A DNA stretch of 64,000 nucleotides from Acuticoccus sp051016205 (GCA_051016205.1 CP136534.1:3100001-3164000), one strand, 5' to 3'; positions 16,222 through 27,217 are shown, counted from the stretch's first letter. Numbers and translations are program-made. The notes: a model not told the origin generated them from the sequence alone.

Positions 16222-16322
16222 TTCGTCCGTGCTGTTGCCTACTGAGACAGGAGGGCGGTGCGATCGCCTCCCTCTAACATCGGCTTACCTGCATTTGTGG
16301 GCAGCGAGTGGGCATAAAGACC

Positions 16323-18482
16323 ATGATCACACTGACACTTCCCGACGGCGCCTCGCGCCAGTATGAACCCGGCATCTCAGGCAAAGAGGTGGCAGCGTCC
16401 ATCTCCAAGTCGCTTGCCAAAAAGACTGTGGCGATGACGCTGGACGGCACCCTTGCCGACCTTGCCGATGGCATCGAGCAGGATGCGGCCATCACCTTCG
16501 TCAACCGCAATGACGGTGAGGCGTTGGAGCTGATCCGCCACGACGCCGCGCACGTGATGGCAGAAGCCGTCCAAGCTCTTTACCCGGGCACGCAGGTGAC
16601 CATCGGCCCCGTCATCAAGGACGGCTTTTACTACGACTTTTATCGCGAGACGGCGTTTACCACCGATGACCTTCAGGCCATCGAGGCGAAGATGCGTGAG
16701 ATCATCCGCGCCAACCGCCCGTTCACCAAGGAGGTCTGGTCGCGCGAGAAGGCGCGCGAGGTGTTCGCCGAGATGGGCGAGAACTTCAAGGTGGAGCTGA
16801 TCGACGCCATCCCCGAAGGGGACGACCTCAAGATCTACCGCCAGGGCGACTGGTTCGACCTTTGCCGCGGCCCGCACATGACCTCTACCGGCCAGGTGGG
16901 CGAGGCGTTCAAGCTGACCAAGGTGGCCGGCTCTTACTGGCGCGGCGATTCCGACCGAGAAACGCTGACGCGCATCTATGGCACCGCCTGGGCCGACAAG
17001 GGTGCACTCAACGCTTATCTCACCATGCTTGAGGAGGCCGAAAAGCGCGACCACCGTCGCCTTGGCCGCGAGATGAACCTCTTTCACTTTCAGGAGGAAG
17101 CGCCTGGCGCGGTGTTCTGGCACCAGAACGGTTGGCGCCTGTTCCAGTCGCTGATCGCCTACATGCGCCGCCGTCAGGAAGAGGCGGGCTATGAGGAGAT
17201 CAACACCCCTGAGCTGATGGACCTGTCGCTTTGGGAATCGTCAGGTCACGCCGAAAAGTTCGGCGAAAACATGTACCTGTCCCAGACCCCTGACGAGCGC
17301 ACCTACGCCATCAAGCCCATGAACTGCCCTGGCCATGTGCAGGTGTTCAAGAATGGGCTGAAGTCCTACCGCGACCTGCCCCACAAGGTGGCCGAGTTCG
17401 GCAAGGTGCACCGCTATGAGCCCTCAGGGGCGCTGCATGGGTTGATGCGTGTGCGCGCCTTCACCCAGGACGACGCCCACGTGTTCGTCAGCGAAGACCA
17501 GGTGGCCGAAGAGTGCCTGGCCATCAACGACCTCATCTTGTCCATCTACGCCGACTTCGGGTTTGACGACGTCATCATCAAATTTGCCGACCGTCCCGAG
17601 GTGCGCGTGGGCGAGGACGAGGCGTGGGACCAGGCCGAGACCGCGCTGCGGGAGGTGCTGGACCGCATGGGTCGGCCGTGGACGCTGAACGCTGGGGAAG
17701 GCGCCTTTTACGGACCGAAGCTTGAGTACACCCTGCGCGATGCCATCGGCCGTGAGTGGCAGTGCGGCACGCTGCAGGTGGACCTCAACATGCCCGACCG
17801 GCTCGGCGCTTTCTACATCGGCGCCGACGGGGAAAAGCATGTGCCCGTCATGCTCCACCGTGCCCTCTTCGGCTCGCTGGAGCGTTTCCTCGGCATCTTG
17901 ATCGAGAACTATGCGGGGCATTTGCCCTTGTGGCTCTCACCCGCCCCCGTCACAGTGGCCACCATCGTTTCCGAGGTGGACGAATACGCAACCCACGTTG
18001 CGGCCACTTTGAGGGCTGCAGGGCTCATCACCCACACCGACCTTCGCAACGAGAAGATCAACTACAAAGTCCGCGAACACTCCGCCGCGAAGGTGCCCGT
18101 GATCCTGGTGGTGGGGCAAAGGGAGGCTGAGGAGGCGACCGTCTCCATGCGCCGCCTTGGCTCGCGCGACACACGCACCCTGCCGTTGTCGGAGGCCGTT
18201 GCGCTTCTGGCAGCAGAGGCGATGCCTCCCGACATCAAGCGCCACGAACAAGCGGCGGCCCGTGCGCTCGTCGCCGCGGAGCAGCGCATTGACGTTGTGG
18301 AGGTGTTTGAGGGCTTTGTGGTGAACGATGCCGCCGAGTTGAGGGCGAGCGACGTGTTCGAGACCCGCGAGGAGGCGGTGGAGACGGCCCGCCGCATCCT
18401 TGCAGAGCGCGGCGGGGGCATTGCAACGGTCTCCACCCTCAAAGGCGAGACCGACCGCGTCACGGTGGAGCCGGCGGAGTAG
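16323..18482 (+). CDS. thrS: Threonyl-tRNA synthetase with a C-terminal extension
   Basis: 719 residues from ATG 16323 (MITLTLPDGA); a GTG at 16308 would add five residues. Domains in order: TGS (1-62), editing domain with the HDAAHVMAEAVQ motif, class II catalytic core with zinc ligands Cys in MNCPGH, His in EPSGALHGLMR and His in VMLHRALFGS, then anticodon-binding domain (about 540-640). It charges tRNA-Thr and edits mischarged Ser. About 75-80 residues follow the usual end of the protein (from about DNA 18240), including a coiled segment and a compact alpha/beta-looking tail; bacterial ThrRS normally ends near 640-660. Confidence 0.97.
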   Translation: MITLTLPDGASRQYEPGISGKEVAASISKSLAKKTVAMTLDGTLADLADGIEQDAAITFVNRNDGEALELIRHDAAHVMAEAVQALYPGTQVTIGPVIKDGFYYDFYRETAFTTDDLQAIEAKMREIIRANRPFTKEVWSREKAREVFAEMGENFKVELIDAIPEGDDLKIYRQGDWFDLCRGPHMTSTGQVGEAFKLTKVAGSYWRGDSDRETLTRIYGTAWADKGALNAYLTMLEEAEKRDHRRLGREMNLFHFQEEAPGAVFWHQNGWRLFQSLIAYMRRRQEEAGYEEINTPELMDLSLWESSGHAEKFGENMYLSQTPDERTYAIKPMNCPGHVQVFKNGLKSYRDLPHKVAEFGKVHRYEPSGALHGLMRVRAFTQDDAHVFVSEDQVAEECLAINDLILSIYADFGFDDVIIKFADRPEVRVGEDEAWDQAETALREVLDRMGRPWTLNAGEGAFYGPKLEYTLRDAIGREWQCGTLQVDLNMPDRLGAFYIGADGEKHVPVMLHRALFGSLERFLGILIENYAGHLPLWLSPAPVTVATIVSEVDEYATHVAATLRAAGLITHTDLRNEKINYKVREHSAAKVPVILVVGQREAEEATVSMRRLGSRDTRTLPLSEAVALLAAEAMPPDIKRHEQAAARALVAAEQRIDVVEVFEGFVVNDAAELRASDVFETREEAVETARRILAERGGGIATVSTLKGETDRVTVEPAE

Positions 18483-18510
18483 ACCGCCGGCTGAAGCGGA
18501 GGGCGAGCGC

Positions 18511-19986
18511 TTACTGGGCGCTCGTGTCCTCGCCCTCCTCGCCCTCCTCGCCCTCGTCGCTATCGTCCATTCCGGGCACGGCCTCGGGCTCTTCCTCGAT
18601 CATGCGCTCCTCGTCTGGGAGTTCGGCATGGAGGAGTTCGGGCACGTAAAGCAGCACAAACTCGTTGTTCATGGCCGCATCCAGATGACGGCCCGAGGAG
18701 AACGGCAAGTTGTTGTCCGTCCCCACCAGGATGTGGTTGTCGTCGTAACGCATCACATCTTCAATGGTGAAGAAGGGCAGCGTGAACTTACCCGTCAGAT
18801 CGCGCTTTGCATCGGTCTGCAGACGGGCGATGCCGTGCGGATCGTCAATGTCCATAAGGTCCACATGGCCGACGCGGCGCACAAGGCCGTTCTCATCCAC
18901 GTCGGAGGTGTCGATCAGAACGACCCGCTTCAGGTTGGCCGGGCGGGGGAAGCAGCCCGCCTGGGGCTGCTCGGGGTCGGCGCAGGCAAGGCTCGGATCG
19001 CCCTCACCATTGTCGCGCTCGATGACGAGGGCGTGGGTGTCGTCAATGAAGTTGAAGTCGCCGATGGCCGTCGCGCCCTCCGCCAGCGGGAAGCGGAAGG
19101 TCTCACCCGTCCAGCGCTCGAACAGCGGATCGAACTCCATCACCTCCAACACGCGTGGACCTGTCTCGCCACTTTCATCAAGCAGAGGCTTTTCGAGCAT
19201 GGCCCACAGACGGCCGGTGGCTGGGTGGAGCGCCATGCCTTCATAGCCGCCTGAGCGCGGGACGGTGAAGTCGCTGCCGGCCGCCGCAGGCACACGCAAG
19301 GTGGGGTGGTCGGGGCTTTTCAGCTCCTCGCCATCCAGCATCGTCGGGTGCAGGCCGGTGATCACACCGTCGAGGGTGGCCGACAGCAGGAAGGGGCCGA
19401 ACTCTTCGCCGATCCACACCTTGCCGTCCACCACCTGGATGCTTTCAAGGTCGAAGTCGGCGCCTGTAAGGTAACGGGCCTGTGTGCCTTCATGGGCAAT
19501 GCGGAAGGGGATGATGTGGTCGGGATCGCGCAGGAACACGGTCTCCACAATGTCGAGATTGCCCGTGTCGAACTCTGGGATGACCCTGTGGAAAAACAGG
19601 AGCGCATCAGGGCTGTTCACCTTGGAGCCGAAGCCGTTGTCGGTGAGGGCGTAAACGCTGCCTTCGGGGCCAAAGTCCATGGCAAAGCCCGAAAAGCCCT
19701 GCACGGGCTGGCCGATGAAGGGGTAGCGGATCCCCGTGGAACGCCCGCCATGGAGTCTGCCCGTGTTGCCCTCAACGCTCATGGGCCGGTCGACGCGGTT
19801 CGGACCGGCGGCGAACTTGCCGCTGATCCATGCATCGACGGGCGCGTCCGAGGGAGGTGCGATCAGCGTCAGGGCCGGCAGCACCACGTGGGCGCGCAGC
19901 TCTGAGGGAAACACAGTCTCCTCCGCCAGGGCAGGCGCGGTCATGAGGGCGCATAGGGCGGCCATGAGGGGCAATCGTCGTGTCAT
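18511..19986 (-). CDS. Secreted phytase-like esterase domain protein
   Basis: 491 residues from the ATG at 19986, which has a perfect AGGAGG five bases upstream and a Sec signal peptide directly after it (1-21, cut after ALA). The body has the esterase-like phytase-superfamily beta-propeller look: GFSGFAMDFGPEGSVYALTDNG, RYLTGADFDLESIQVVDGKVWIGEEFGPFLL, GGYEGMALHPATGRLWAMLE and late IEDVMRYDDNHILVGTDNN. Members are periplasmic or surface propellers, some with phosphoesterase activity. The last 40 residues are extremely acidic (EGEEGEEGEDTSAQ), suggesting cation binding. The gene is monocistronic and convergent with thrS. Confidence 0.85.
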   Translation of the reverse strand: MTRRLPLMAALCALMTAPALAEETVFPSELRAHVVLPALTLIAPPSDAPVDAWISGKFAAGPNRVDRPMSVEGNTGRLHGGRSTGIRYPFIGQPVQGFSGFAMDFGPEGSVYALTDNGFGSKVNSPDALLFFHRVIPEFDTGNLDIVETVFLRDPDHIIPFRIAHEGTQARYLTGADFDLESIQVVDGKVWIGEEFGPFLLSATLDGVITGLHPTMLDGEELKSPDHPTLRVPAAAGSDFTVPRSGGYEGMALHPATGRLWAMLEKPLLDESGETGPRVLEVMEFDPLFERWTGETFRFPLAEGATAIGDFNFIDDTHALVIERDNGEGDPSLACADPEQPQAGCFPRPANLKRVVLIDTSDVDENGLVRRVGHVDLMDIDDPHGIARLQTDAKRDLTGKFTLPFFTIEDVMRYDDNHILVGTDNNLPFSSGRHLDAAMNNEFVLLYVPELLHAELPDEERMIEEEPEAVPGMDDSDEGEEGEEGEDTSAQ

Positions 19987-20261
19987 CGGATCCTCCTTGC
20001 GTTGACGCATTGGCGGTAGAGGTCGACTTTGACAGTTGCATGACTGCCCGGGTTCGCCCTCCGCTGATGGAAAAGCAACTGTGGCGCAGCAAGCATTGGT
20101 AAATGCCACCTGCGGTCGATTTTGTGAGCGAACGCGGCCGCTGGTGCGGTTCGCCCATGCGTGGTAGACAGCGCATCTGCATTCCCCACCGTTCGCAACA
20201 ACAGCCATCCTTTAAGGATCGCTGCGGAACGCCGTTGCGGACACACCCTGCGGAGACAGTG

Positions 20262-21338
20262 ATGAAGACAACGTTTTTGGGCCCCACAGGCCTTCGCGTT
20301 TCCGAGTTGTGCCTTGGCACCATGACCTTCGGCACCGAAACCGGCTGGGGCGCCGACAAGAACGAAAGCCGCGCCATTTTCGACGCCTACGTGGACGCTG
20401 GCGGCAACTTCATCGACACCGCCAACGCCTACACGGGCGGCACGGCAGAGCGTATGACGGGCGAGTTCGTCAGCGGCATGCGGGACCGCTTCGTCATTGC
20501 CACCAAGTATACGGTTTCGTCCGACAAGACCGACCCGAACGCCGGCGGCAACCAGCGCAAGAATATGGTGCGCGCGCTCGATGCCAGCCTTCAGCGGCTC
20601 GGCACCGACTACATCGACCTTTACTTCGTTCACATGTACGACGGCTTTACGCCCATGGAAGAAATGGTGCGGGCGCTGGACGATCAGGTACGCGCCGGCA
20701 AGATCCTCCATGTGGGCTTTTCCGACTTTCCGGCTTGGATTGTCTCGCGTGCCGACATGATGGCGCAGATGGCCCACATGACCCGGCCCGCCTGCATCCA
20801 GATCGAGTACAACCTTGCCATGCGCGAGGCGGAGCGGGACCTGATCCCCATGGCCGATGCTCTGGGACTCAGCGTGATGGACTGGTCGCCCCTTGGCGGC
20901 GGCGCGCTGTCGGGCAAGTTGGTGCAGCCGAACCCTGAGGAGAACTACGAGGGTCGCGTTGCCTCCTCCGCCGTTGCCCGCAATTTCGACAAGTACAAGG
21001 CCGACCACGCCAACGCTGTGGTGCGTGCCTTGATCGACGCGGCAAACGTCATGGACACGACGCCCGCCCGCCTGGCCATTGCCTGGCTACGGGCAAAGTC
21101 GGACATGCACATTCCCATTATCGGCGCCCGTTCCGCCCGCCATGTGCGCGACAACCTGATGGCTGCCGAACTGACCATCCCGGACGAGATCATGGCCCAG
21201 CTTGAGACGGCAAGCGCCATCGACCCCGGATTTCCCGTGCGCTTCCTGCGTGGCGGCCAGGGCGACTGGTTCGGCGATCAGCCTGCCAAGCTCGACCCTC
21301 GCGCCCGCCCCGTCGGCCGCCGCTTCATGGACTTTTAA
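20262..21338 (+). CDS. Aldo-keto reductase
   Basis: 358 residues from ATG 20262 (GGAG eight bases upstream). The catalytic tetrad is intact: Asp and Tyr in FIDTANAY, Lys in IATKYTV, His in LYFVHMYD. The NADPH pocket shows IPIIGARSARHVRDN. It belongs to the AKR subgroup related to Tas/YajO and sugar or aldehyde reductases. The next gene, a Gfo/Idh/MocA dehydrogenase, begins 66 bp downstream, so the two may act on one sugar-derived substrate. Confidence 0.93.
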   Translation: MKTTFLGPTGLRVSELCLGTMTFGTETGWGADKNESRAIFDAYVDAGGNFIDTANAYTGGTAERMTGEFVSGMRDRFVIATKYTVSSDKTDPNAGGNQRKNMVRALDASLQRLGTDYIDLYFVHMYDGFTPMEEMVRALDDQVRAGKILHVGFSDFPAWIVSRADMMAQMAHMTRPACIQIEYNLAMREAERDLIPMADALGLSVMDWSPLGGGALSGKLVQPNPEENYEGRVASSAVARNFDKYKADHANAVVRALIDAANVMDTTPARLAIAWLRAKSDMHIPIIGARSARHVRDNLMAAELTIPDEIMAQLETASAIDPGFPVRFLRGGQGDWFGDQPAKLDPRARPVGRRFMDF

Positions 21339-21404
21339 GCGCCCAGCTTGCCCTCATCGCCCGCGCGGTGCGATGAGGGCACGCAGAAACGGGGGAGAGG
21401 GACG

Positions 21405-22520
21405 ATGCGCATCAGGCTTGGCATGGTGGGGGGCGGCGAGGGCGCCTTCATCGGTGCGGTCCACAGGCTCGCCGCCCGCATGGACGACCGCTTTACCTTC
21501 CACGCAGGCGCGTTTTCCGCAGATCCCGCCCGCTCGCGCGCCTCAGGCGAGGCACTGGGCCTTCCGGCAGAGCGCATCTATGACAACTTTCAAGCCATGG
21601 CTGCCGCTGAAAGCGCGCGGGAGGACGGGATCGAGGCCGTCGCCATCGTCACCCCCAACAACCTCCACTTCGAAATGGCAGAGGCGTTTTTGAAGGCGGG
21701 GATCCACGTCATCTGCGACAAGCCGATGACGACATCCTTGGACGATGCCAAGGCGCTGGAAAAGCTGGTGGAGGAGACCGGGCTCGTCTTCGTCCTCACC
21801 CACAATTATTCGGGCCATCCGATGGTGCGACAGGCCCGCCAGATGGTGGCGGACGGGATGATCGGCACCGTGCGCGTGGTCAATGTGGAGTATGTGCAGG
21901 ACTGGCTGTCCACCGCCCTTGAAGATGGCGGGCAGAAGCAAGCCTCCTGGCGCACCGACCCGTCACGGGCGGGGCAGGGCGGCTCCATCGGCGATATCGG
22001 CACCCATGCTCACCAACTGGCCCGTTTCGTCACCGGCCTGCCGTTCGAGGTGGCAAGCGCTGACCTTCACAGTTTTGTCCCCGGCCGCAAGCTGGACGAC
22101 AACGCCTTCGTCCTTTTGCGCAGCGGTGAGGCGCGGGCGATGCTGTGGTGCAGCCAAGTGGCGCCGGGCAACGAAAACGCGCTGACCTTGCGGGTCTACG
22201 GCGACAAGGGCGGGCTTGAGTGGGCGCAAGAGTCTCCCAACGCCCTTTGGTATACGCCCATCGGCGAGCCCAAGCGCCTGCTGACCCGCGGCGGCAGCGG
22301 CGCTGATGAAGCCGCCACCCGCGTCACCCGTATCCCCGCCGGCCACCCTGAGGGTTATTTGGAAGCCTTCGCCACAATCTATGGCGCTGCAGCCGATGCC
22401 ATCACCGCCCACAAGAATGGGATACCCGTTCCTGAAGGCACCCTTTACCCCACCGTTCAGGATGGTGTGGCAGGCGTTGCCTTCATCGAAGCGGCCGTTG
22501 CCGCCAGCCGGCGGGGGTGA
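21405..22520 (+). CDS. Gfo/Idh/MocA family oxidoreductase
   Basis: 371 residues from ATG 21405 after a purine-rich site. The Rossmann motif GMVGGGEGAFIGAVHR and the catalytic-site EKP equivalent CDKPMTTSLDDAKALEK are present, followed by the family C-terminal sheet with GGSIGDIGTHAHQLARF. These enzymes oxidise or reduce sugar and cyclitol hydroxyls with NAD(P). The TGA stop overlaps the GTG start of ureD (22517-22520), so it sits translationally ahead of the urease cluster even though no role in urea metabolism is obvious. Confidence 0.93.
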   Translation: MRIRLGMVGGGEGAFIGAVHRLAARMDDRFTFHAGAFSADPARSRASGEALGLPAERIYDNFQAMAAAESAREDGIEAVAIVTPNNLHFEMAEAFLKAGIHVICDKPMTTSLDDAKALEKLVEETGLVFVLTHNYSGHPMVRQARQMVADGMIGTVRVVNVEYVQDWLSTALEDGGQKQASWRTDPSRAGQGGSIGDIGTHAHQLARFVTGLPFEVASADLHSFVPGRKLDDNAFVLLRSGEARAMLWCSQVAPGNENALTLRVYGDKGGLEWAQESPNALWYTPIGEPKRLLTRGGSGADEAATRVTRIPAGHPEGYLEAFATIYGAAADAITAHKNGIPVPEGTLYPTVQDGVAGVAFIEAAVAASRRG

Positions 22521-23353
22521 GGGCCGACGCGGGGGCACCTCCCCCAACGCTTCAGCGCAGTCACGGACGGACCCTTGTGCGCGTTGGCGACAGGGGCGGC
22601 AGACCGCAACTTTTGACCGCCTTCCACGAAGGGTCTGCCAAGCTACGCTTTCCTTTGCGGTCGGCTGACGGGGTGGAGGCACTTCTCCTCAACACGTCGG
22701 GCGGGCTTGCGGGCGGCGACACATTTTCCACCACGAGCATTGCCGAACATCACACCCTCCTTGCCTCCACCCTTGCCTGCGAGCGGGTGTACAAGAGCGA
22801 CGACGCCTTTGCACACGTACGCCAGGAGATGGCCGTTCACGACGGTGCTGAGCTTCTCCACTGGCCGCAGCCGACCATCCTTTTTCAGTCGAGCCGGCTT
22901 CATCGCCGCACCACAGTCGATGTAACGGGCACCGGCACCTTCACCCTGTGCGAGGGAATTGTGCTTGGCCGTGCGGCGATGGGCGAGGAGGTGCGTGAAA
23001 CCACCGTGGATGACCGCATCACGGTGGCCGTCGACGGCAAGCTCACCTTCGTCGACGCCCTTCGTCTGAACCCCGGTGCGCTGGATCGGTTGCAAACGGC
23101 GGCCGGTCTCGGGAAGGCGCGGGGGTTTGGCATTGTCATCCACAAGGCTCGCCCTGGCGGTGATGGAGCGGAGGCTGTGTCGCGGGCGCGGGCGTCGGTG
23201 GAAGGCATCGACGTTTGTGCAGGGGCGACGATGGTCAATGGCCTCATCCTTGCAAGGGTTCTTGCGCGGGACCATACGGCCTTGCAGGATGCTTTGGGCC
23301 GGCTCGTGGTGGCGCTTTCCCACAAGCGCCTGCCGCGGGCTTGGAGCCTTTAG
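22517..23353 (+). CDS. ureD: Urease accessory protein UreD
   Basis: 278 residues from GTG 22517, which overlaps the preceding stop. Landmarks are LLNTSGGLAGGDTFSTTSIAEH and LHWPQPTILFQSSRLHRRTTVDV, both diagnostic of UreD/UreH. UreD binds apo-urease and, with UreF and UreG, passes nickel into the active site and promotes Lys carbamylation. It is the first gene of the ureD-ureA-ureB group; its partners UreE, UreF and UreG are encoded 31 kb further on. Confidence 0.95.
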   Translation: MRADAGAPPPTLQRSHGRTLVRVGDRGGRPQLLTAFHEGSAKLRFPLRSADGVEALLLNTSGGLAGGDTFSTTSIAEHHTLLASTLACERVYKSDDAFAHVRQEMAVHDGAELLHWPQPTILFQSSRLHRRTTVDVTGTGTFTLCEGIVLGRAAMGEEVRETTVDDRITVAVDGKLTFVDALRLNPGALDRLQTAAGLGKARGFGIVIHKARPGGDGAEAVSRARASVEGIDVCAGATMVNGLILARVLARDHTALQDALGRLVVALSHKRLPRAWSL

Positions 23354-23443
23354 CGTGGGGCGCTGCCGGACGATCTGTGGCGGCGTCTGAAGATTGTGAG
23401 GCGGCGGGCACTCCATCGCCGCAGGACTTGGGATGATCCATCG

Positions 23444-23746
23444 ATGAACCTTTCGCCCCGCGAGAAGGACAAGCTGCTCATCGCCGTTGCCGCAGAGGTG
23501 GCCCGCAAAAGGCGCGAACGCGGCGTCAAGCTGAACTACCCGGAGGCGGTCGCCCTCATCAGCGATTTTGTGATGGAGGGCGCGCGGGACGGTCGCTCCG
23601 TGGCCGAATTGATGGAGGCTGGCGCACAGGTGGTAGGCCGCGACAGCGTCATGGACGGCGTTGCTGAGATGATCCATTTCGTCCAGGTGGAGGCCACCTT
23701 CCCAGACGGCACAAAGCTCGTCAGCGTTCACGATCCCATCCGCTGA
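23444..23746 (+). CDS. ureA: Urease gamma subunit
   Basis: 100 residues from ATG 23444 (MNLSPREKDKLL). It is collinear with UreA: VARKRRERGVKLNYPEAVALIS and ELMEAGAQVVGRDSVMDGV, ending VSVHDPIR. It forms the small structural subunit of the (alpha-beta-gamma)3 enzyme. A 91-bp spacer separates it from ureD and a 29-bp spacer from ureB. Confidence 0.97.
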   Translation: MNLSPREKDKLLIAVAAEVARKRRERGVKLNYPEAVALISDFVMEGARDGRSVAELMEAGAQVVGRDSVMDGVAEMIHFVQVEATFPDGTKLVSVHDPIR

Positions 23747-23775
23747 CCGCCCCAAGCGCACAAGGACTGACGCCA

Positions 23776-24090
23776 ATGATCCCAGGCGAAGTGATCACCC
23801 AAGACGGTGAGATCGAACTGAACGAAGGCTTGGAGGTGGTGGCGCTGAAGGTGGCCAACACCGGCGACAGGCCCGTCCAGGTGGGCTCCCATTTCCACAT
23901 CTACGAAGCCAACAGCGCGCTCGTATTCGACAGAGAGGCGGCGCGAGGGATGCGCCTTGATATCCCCTCAGGCTCGGCAACACGCTTCGAGCCCGGGCAG
24001 GAGCGCACCGTTCATCTGATCCCTTTGCGGGGAGGGCGGGTCGTTTACGGCTTCAACGCCAAGATTTCGGGTCCCTTGGACAAGGACTAA
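23776..24090 (+). CDS. ureB: Urease beta subunit
   Basis: 104 residues, full length. Starts MIPGEVITQDGEIELNEG and contains the family blocks VGSHFHIYEANSALVFDREAA and RFEPGQERTVHLIPLRGGR. It contacts the active-site flap of UreC. Here it is separated from ureC by 1.4 kb containing a cyclase-family gene and a long regulatory spacer, which is unusual because ureB and ureC are normally adjacent. Confidence 0.97.
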   Translation: MIPGEVITQDGEIELNEGLEVVALKVANTGDRPVQVGSHFHIYEANSALVFDREAARGMRLDIPSGSATRFEPGQERTVHLIPLRGGRVVYGFNAKISGPLDKD

Positions 24091-24170
24091 GGAACGCCCC
24101 CACTTGCGGCTTTTTTGACAGCACCTGTGCGGTCATCAGGATGGACCAAAGGCAATGAGGGAGACGGCCC

Positions 24171-24992
24171 ATGTGTGGTCACCACGTGATTGAAAGTGTC
24201 CGCCGGCGAATGATCGACCGGCGCAGTCTCTTCACCGGCGGGGTGGTCTTGGCAGGTGCTGCTGCCGCAGCAAGCCTTGCCGCCCCACCGGCAGCAGCGG
24301 CGACCTCCGGCGGCACGCTGATCGACCTGACACACCCTTTGTCGGAGAACTTTCCCACCTACGGCGGCGAGCCTGGCTTTGCCAAAGAGAAGGTCTTTGA
24401 CTTCGCCACTGACGGGCTCAACCTCTACAATCTCACCATCAATGAGCACACAGGCACCCACATGGATGCCCCTATCCACTTTTCCGCCGACGGGCAGACG
24501 GTGGATGAAATCCCCGTTGCCAACTTGATGGCGCCGTTGGTGAAGATCGACATTGCCGCCCGCGCTGCGGACGACCCCGACACCATGCTCACACCGGACG
24601 ACATCAGGGGCTGGATCAGTGCCAACGGCGACCTGCCGGAACGGTGCTGTGTGGCGCTTTTTTCGGGCTGGGGCGCCCACACCACCACCGACAAGTTCCG
24701 CAACGCCGATGCTGACGGCGTCATGCATTTCCCAGGCTTTCACAAAGAAGCAACGGACATGTTGCTTGAAGAATCCACCGCCATCGGCATCGCGGTCGAC
24801 ACCCTCTCCCTCGATCCTGGCCCATCCACCGACTTTGCGGTGCACTATGGCTGGCTTCCCACCAACCGATGGGGGCTTGAGTGTGTGGCAGGGCTCGCCG
24901 ATCTGCCCCCAAGCGGCGCGACGCTGATTGTGGGCGCGCCCAAGAATGTGGGGGGCACCGGCGGCCCCACACGGGTTTTTGCTCTGGCCTGA
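24171..24992 (+). CDS. Tat-exported cyclase-family (kynurenine formamidase/isatin hydrolase-like) hydrolase
   Basis: 273 residues. The start ATG 24171 has GGGAG upstream; an internal ATG at 24210 is possible. A twin-arginine leader is visible: DRRSLFTGG, a hydrophobic Ala-rich stretch and PPAAAAT near residue 45. The metal-binding signature of the cyclase family, HTGTHMDAP, lies at about residues 98-106, and a late LSLDPGPSTDF region is typical. Members are Mn/Zn amide or lactam hydrolases (kynurenine formamidase, isatin hydrolase). It sits between ureB and ureC on the same strand, 80 bp after ureB, and ends just before a strong hairpin. Whether it releases urea or ammonia precursors in the periplasm is only a guess. 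Confidence 0.88.
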   Translation: MCGHHVIESVRRRMIDRRSLFTGGVVLAGAAAAASLAAPPAAAATSGGTLIDLTHPLSENFPTYGGEPGFAKEKVFDFATDGLNLYNLTINEHTGTHMDAPIHFSADGQTVDEIPVANLMAPLVKIDIAARAADDPDTMLTPDDIRGWISANGDLPERCCVALFSGWGAHTTTDKFRNADADGVMHFPGFHKEATDMLLEESTAIGIAVDTLSLDPGPSTDFAVHYGWLPTNRWGLECVAGLADLPPSGATLIVGAPKNVGGTGGPTRVFALA

Positions 24993-25011
24993 TCGAACCC
25001 GCGCACAAGGA

Positions 25012-25039
25012 AGTGGGGGACGCCGTAACGTCCCCCACT
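25012..25039 (+). terminator. Terminator-like hairpin between the cyclase gene and ureC
   Basis: AGTGGGGGACG (25012-25022) and CGTCCCCCACT (25029-25039) form a perfect 11-bp stem with a 6-base loop, 20 bp after the cyclase-family stop codon. No T-run follows, so it may be a Rho-assisted terminator or an RNA-stabilising 3' end. Confidence 0.6.
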
Positions 25040-25249
25040 GTCTGAGATGCACCGCCGGGTCTGCGCGGCCGCGTCAACGCGGCCGGCGTGTGGGGCGCCT
25101 CCGTTGCCGGGCAGGCTCTCAGAACTGTCGTCCTTGTGGCTGTAGCGCCTGGATCATCATCCTGGCCCGTCCCACGCCCCGAAGGTTTGTCTTATGCCCG
25201 CCCACCACAAGCGCTGATCTGGTCTTTGCGGTCATGGATCAGCCAAAGC

Positions 25250-25323
25250 GTGATCCATGTCACGTATTGAAAACAAAGCGTGATTTCGATCACACTTTGG
25301 GATCATTCCGTGACGGAAATCAC
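25250..25323 (+). promoter_or_regulatory. Three tandem CRP/FNR-family-like palindromes at 30-bp spacing
   Basis: GTGA-TCCATG-TCAC (25250-25263), GTGA-TTTCGA-TCAC (25280-25293) and GTGA-CGGAAA-TCAC (25310-25323) each have the spacing of CRP-type operators (TGTGA-N6-TCACA). Their starts are exactly 30 bp apart, close to three helical turns, so bound dimers would lie on nearly one DNA face. The first two also share the left flank CAAAGC. They lie 197-270 bp upstream of ureC. Confidence 0.6.
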
Positions 25324-25519
25324 CTCTGACGCTTCCATATCAACGCTGACCCGTACCGCTGCGCACCTTTGATCGTGGCGCGATCCTTGCAAGAGGGCGC
25401 CTCACATTGGTGCGTTTTGGCGATGGCAATCGCGCGCCAACTGGACCACTCTTGGCGCGGCGCCGGGGCGAACCGAAACCGCCCGCCCCGCGCCAAGCGT
25501 TGCAGCGAATGGAGCCATT

Positions 25520-27217
<1,698 letters not shown>

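Larger units (their letters stand above)
24993..25519. other. 527-bp regulatory spacer before ureC
   Basis: No convincing gene on either strand. The region starts with an 11-bp-arm hairpin (25012-25039) and, from 25250 to 25323, carries three evenly spaced GTGA-N6-TCAC palindromes; the bases around them are AT-richer than the flanks. About 195 bp then lead to ureC. This points to a promoter of ureC separate from the ureD-ureA-ureB promoter. Confidence 0.7.

Noticed and set aside
24210..24992. Reading the cyclase-family gene as true kynurenine formamidase (kynB)
   Set aside because: It shares the metal motif, but it has a Tat leader and no tryptophan-catabolism neighbours, so only the family is called.
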